Shown one piece after another: positions 38,631-41,214 of a stretch of DNA of 41,214 nucleotides. Source of the DNA: Streptomyces sp. LUP30 (lineage in GTDB: Bacteria; Actinomycetota; Actinomycetes; Streptomycetales; Streptomycetaceae); NCBI RefSeq assembly GCF_001746365.1, contig NZ_MJAJ01000070.1, positions 1 to 41,214 on the forward strand, given 5' to 3'. Under the pieces are notes generated by a model. The model did no database searches, was not told the DNA's origin, and was given only the letters and a program-made list of their open reading frames with translations. Position 1 is the stretch's first letter. The number at the start of each line of letters is the position of its first letter. A program made the translations under genes and the position numbers.

Positions 38631-41214
38631 GTGCACCTCAAGGCCCTGACCCTCCGGGGATTCAAGTCGTTCGCCTCGGCGACCACGCTCCGGTTCGAAC
38701 CGGGCATCACCTGCGTGGTCGGTCCGAACGGCTCGGGCAAGTCCAATGTGGTGGACGCGCTCAGCTGGGTCATGGGGGAGCAGGGCGCCAAGTCGCTGCG
38801 CGGCGGCAAGATGGAGGACGTCATCTTCGCGGGCACCACCGGGCGCCCGCCGCTGGGCCGCGCCGAGGTGTCCCTGACCATCGACAACTCCGACGGGGCG
38901 CTGCCCATCGAGTACGCCGAGGTCACCATCACGCGGATCATGTTCCGCAACGGCGGCAGCGAATACCAGATCAACGGCGACACCTGCCGCCTTCTCGACA
39001 TCCAGGACCTGCTGTCCGACTCCGGCATCGGCCGCGAGATGCACGTCATCGTCGGCCAGGGCCAGCTCGACTCCGTCCTGCACGCCGACCCGATGGGACG
39101 GCGTGCCTTCATCGAGGAGGCCGCGGGCGTCCTCAAGCACCGCAAGCGCAAGGAGAAGGCGCTGCGCAAGCTGGACGCGATGCAGGCCAACCTCGCGCGC
39201 GTGCAGGACCTCACCGACGAACTGCGGCGTCAGCTCAAGCCCCTCGGCCGGCAGGCAGCCGTCGCCCGCCGGGCCGCCGTCATCCAGGCCGATCTGCGCG
39301 ACGCCCGGCTGCGTCTCCTCGCCGACGATCTCGTACGGCTGCGGGAGGCCCTGCGCGGCGAGATCGCCGACGAGGCCGCCCTGAAGGAGCGCAAGGAGGC
39401 CGCGGAGCAGGAGTTGCGCAAGGCGCTGCAGCGCGAGGCCCTCCTGGAGGACGAGGTCCGCCGGCTGACGCCACGGCTGCAGCGCGCCCAGCAGACCTGG
39501 TACGAGCTGTCCCAGCTCGCCGAACGCGTCCGCGGCACGATCTCGCTCGCCGACGCGCGGGTGAAGAGCGCCACCTCGGCGCCCCCCGAGGAGCGGCGCG
39601 GTCGCGACCCCGAGGACATGGAGCGCGAGGCCGCCCGGGTCCGTGAGCAGGAGGCCGAGCTGGAGGCCGCCCTCGAAGCGGCCCAGCACGCCCTGGACGA
39701 CACCGTCGCCCACCGTGCCGACCTGGAGCGGGAGCTCGCCGTCGAGGAACGCCGTCTGAAGGACGTGGCCCGGTCCATCGCCGACCGCCGCGAGGGACTG
39801 GCCCGGTTGAACGGGCAGGTCAACGCCGCCCGCTCGCGCGCCGCGTCCGCCCAGGCCGAGATCGACCGACTGGCCGCGGCCCGGGACGAGGCGCAGGAAC
39901 GCGCCGTGGCCGCGCAGGAGGAGTACGAGACGCTGAAGGCGGAGGTCGACGGCCTCGACGCCGGCGATCACGAACTGGGGGAGCGGCACGAGACGGCCAG
40001 GCGGCAGCTCGCCGAGGCGGAGGCCGCCCTCACCGCGGCCCGGGAGGCGACCACGGCGGCCGAACGCAGTCGCGCCGCGACCCAGGCCCGTCGTGACGCC
40101 CTGGCGCTGGGGCTGCGGCGCAAGGACGGCACCGGCGCGTTGCTCGGCGCGCGCGACCGCATGAGCGGTCTGCTGGGCCCGGCCGCCGAGCTGCTCACGG
40201 TGACCCCGGGACACGAGGTCGCCCTCGCGGCGGCCTTCGGGGCGGCGGCGGACGCGATCGCGGTGACGACGCCCGCGTCGGCGGCCGAGGCGATCCGCCT
40301 GCTGCGCAAGCAGGACGCGGGCCGCGCCGCGCTGCTGCTGAGCGGTGCTCCGGAGGTTCCCTCCGGGGAACAGCGCGGCGACGGGCCGCCCCGCGCCGCC
40401 GACCTGGTCCGGGGTCCCGCCGAGCTGATGCCCGCCGTGCGCCGGCTGCTGCGCGGCATCGTCGTCGTCGGCACTCTGGAGGACGCCGAGGAGCTCGTCT
40501 ACGGCCGTCCCGATCTGGTCGCCGTCACGGCCGAGGGTGATCTGCTGGGCGCGCACTTCGCGCACGGCGGGTCGGCCGGGGCGCCCAGTCTGCTGGAGGT
40601 GCAGGCGTCGGTCGACGAGGCCGCCGCCGAGCTGGAGGAGCTGGCGGTGCGGTGTGAGCGGCTGGCGCGGGAGCAGAGCGCGGCCGGGGAGCGGCGCAAG
40701 GAGTGCGCCGCGCTCGTCGAGGAGTTGGGGGAGCGGCGGCGGGCCGCCGACCGGGAGAAGTCGTCCGTGGCCCAGCAGTTGGGGCGGCTGGCGGGACAGG
40801 CGCGGGGCGCCGCCGGTGAGGCCGAACGGTCCACGGCGGCCGCGGCGCGGGCGCAGGACGCGCTGGAACGGGCCGTCGAGGAGGCCGAGGAACTGGCCGA
40901 ACGGCTGGCCGTCGCCGAGGAGATGCCGGTCGAGGAGGAGCCCGACACCTCCGTGCGGGACCGGCTCGCGGCGGACGGGGCGAACGCCCGGCAGACCGAG
41001 ATGGAGGCGCGGCTGCAGGTCCGCACCCACGAGGAGCGGGTCAGGGGGCTGGCCGGGCGGGCCGACTCGCTGGACCGGGCCGCGCGGACGGAACGCGAGG
41101 CACGCGCGCGTGCCGAGCAGCGGCGGGCGCGGACTGCGCAACTCGCTCATCGGGCGCGCCGCGTCCGTCGGCACCACCGGCCCGGGCACGGGCCATCACT
41201 GCCTGGTCGTGGGA
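38631..41214 (+). CDS. smc: Chromosome segregation protein SMC, 3' end missing
   Basis: The product begins MHLKALTLRGFKSFASAT with the Walker A motif GPNGSGKSN (residues 31-39) and the conserved GQGQLDSVL. A long coiled coil (about 170-500) and the hinge (about 500-655, LLGARDRMSGLLGPAAELL) follow, then the return coil. Full SMC is near 1180 residues, so the second ATPase half lies outside. SMC dimers with ScpAB organise and segregate chromosomes, important at sporulation septation. GTG 38631 lacks a Shine-Dalgarno sequence. From about base 41131 (residue 834) the frame no longer reads like SMC; high GC3 moves to another frame (see findings). Confidence 0.95.
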   Translation, partial: MHLKALTLRGFKSFASATTLRFEPGITCVVGPNGSGKSNVVDALSWVMGEQGAKSLRGGKMEDVIFAGTTGRPPLGRAEVSLTIDNSDGALPIEYAEVTITRIMFRNGGSEYQINGDTCRLLDIQDLLSDSGIGREMHVIVGQGQLDSVLHADPMGRRAFIEEAAGVLKHRKRKEKALRKLDAMQANLARVQDLTDELRRQLKPLGRQAAVARRAAVIQADLRDARLRLLADDLVRLREALRGEIADEAALKERKEAAEQELRKALQREALLEDEVRRLTPRLQRAQQTWYELSQLAERVRGTISLADARVKSATSAPPEERRGRDPEDMEREAARVREQEAELEAALEAAQHALDDTVAHRADLERELAVEERRLKDVARSIADRREGLARLNGQVNAARSRAASAQAEIDRLAAARDEAQERAVAAQEEYETLKAEVDGLDAGDHELGERHETARRQLAEAEAALTAAREATTAAERSRAATQARRDALALGLRRKDGTGALLGARDRMSGLLGPAAELLTVTPGHEVALAAAFGAAADAIAVTTPASAAEAIRLLRKQDAGRAALLLSGAPEVPSGEQRGDGPPRAADLVRGPAELMPAVRRLLRGIVVVGTLEDAEELVYGRPDLVAVTAEGDLLGAHFAHGGSAGAPSLLEVQASVDEAAAELEELAVRCERLAREQSAAGERRKECAALVEELGERRRAADREKSSVAQQLGRLAGQARGAAGEAERSTAAAARAQDALERAVEEAEELAERLAVAEEMPVEEEPDTSVRDRLAADGANARQTEMEARLQVRTHEERVRGLAGRADSLDRAARTEREARARAEQRRARTAQLAHRARRVRRHHRPGHGPSLPGRG

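Noticed and set aside
38571..41189. 872-codon minus-strand frame opposite smc
   Set aside because: It mirrors the smc coding frame; high-GC DNA keeps the antisense frame open, and the translation is Gly/Arg/Leu/Val-rich without motifs.
1..41214. CRISPR arrays, insertion sequences or prophage genes
   Set aside because: No spaced direct-repeat array, transposase, integrase or phage gene is seen; the tRNA cluster shows no adjacent integrase or duplicated tRNA 3' end.

Overview
The window is chromosomal DNA of a high-GC actinomycete, almost certainly Streptomyces. Third codon positions are nearly all G/C, GTG starts are common, several genes look leaderless, and the gene order matches the conserved Streptomyces core running from a conservon sensor kinase to smc. 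From memory, the S. coelicolor equivalent is about SCO5544 (cvnA1) to SCO5577 (smc). Both window ends lie inside genes and both look odd: a probable one-base frameshift near base 61, and loss of the smc reading frame near base 41131. The window may therefore be a whole contig with unreliable ends.

Left part (1-7100): a nitrate-sensor-type histidine kinase on the minus strand, a 604-base regulatory gap, an unrecognised 62-residue peptide gene with an internal repeat, a fumarylacetoacetate-hydrolase-family gene overlapping gltX, a HAD hydrolase, then five tRNA genes (Gln, Glu, Glu, Gln, Glu). GltX is expected to charge both tRNA types in this genus, so enzyme and substrates are neighbours.

Middle (7100-20400): a divergent MerR/DUF4188 pair; ndgR facing leuCD; a 76-residue protein; hupS; an fbiD (F420 synthesis) pair; plsC-gpsA (phospholipid precursors); ddl (peptidoglycan); a DUF3515 lipoprotein; an Lrp-type effector-binding protein; thiL-thiD (thiamine diphosphate); a small pseudogene scar; and rpmB.

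Right part (20400-41214): a FakA-like DhaL kinase, then a two-gene minus-strand cassette coding for a full-length HSP90/HtpG-like ATPase and a 1016-residue TPR protein that overlap by 8 bases. In my recollection of S. coelicolor the kinase gene is followed directly by recG, so this cassette looks like an accessory insertion, and it is my best candidate for an undescribed system: a bacterial HSP90 with a dedicated TPR partner. Then come recG, rsmD-coaD, a coiled-coil protein with a Q/Y-rich repeat tail, the DUF177-rpmF-rnc-mutM cluster, a divergent HxlR/quinone-reductase pair around a perfect 21-base palindrome, a CAP-domain protein, acylphosphatase, a 67-residue coiled-coil protein and smc.

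Most of the window is ordinary housekeeping sequence. The noteworthy parts are the HSP90-TPR cassette with a run of G-tracts at its edge, the repeat-containing small peptide, the Q/Y-rich protein, several clean operators, a set of genes with a -10-like hexamer exactly 6 nt before ATG, and the anomalies at both ends.
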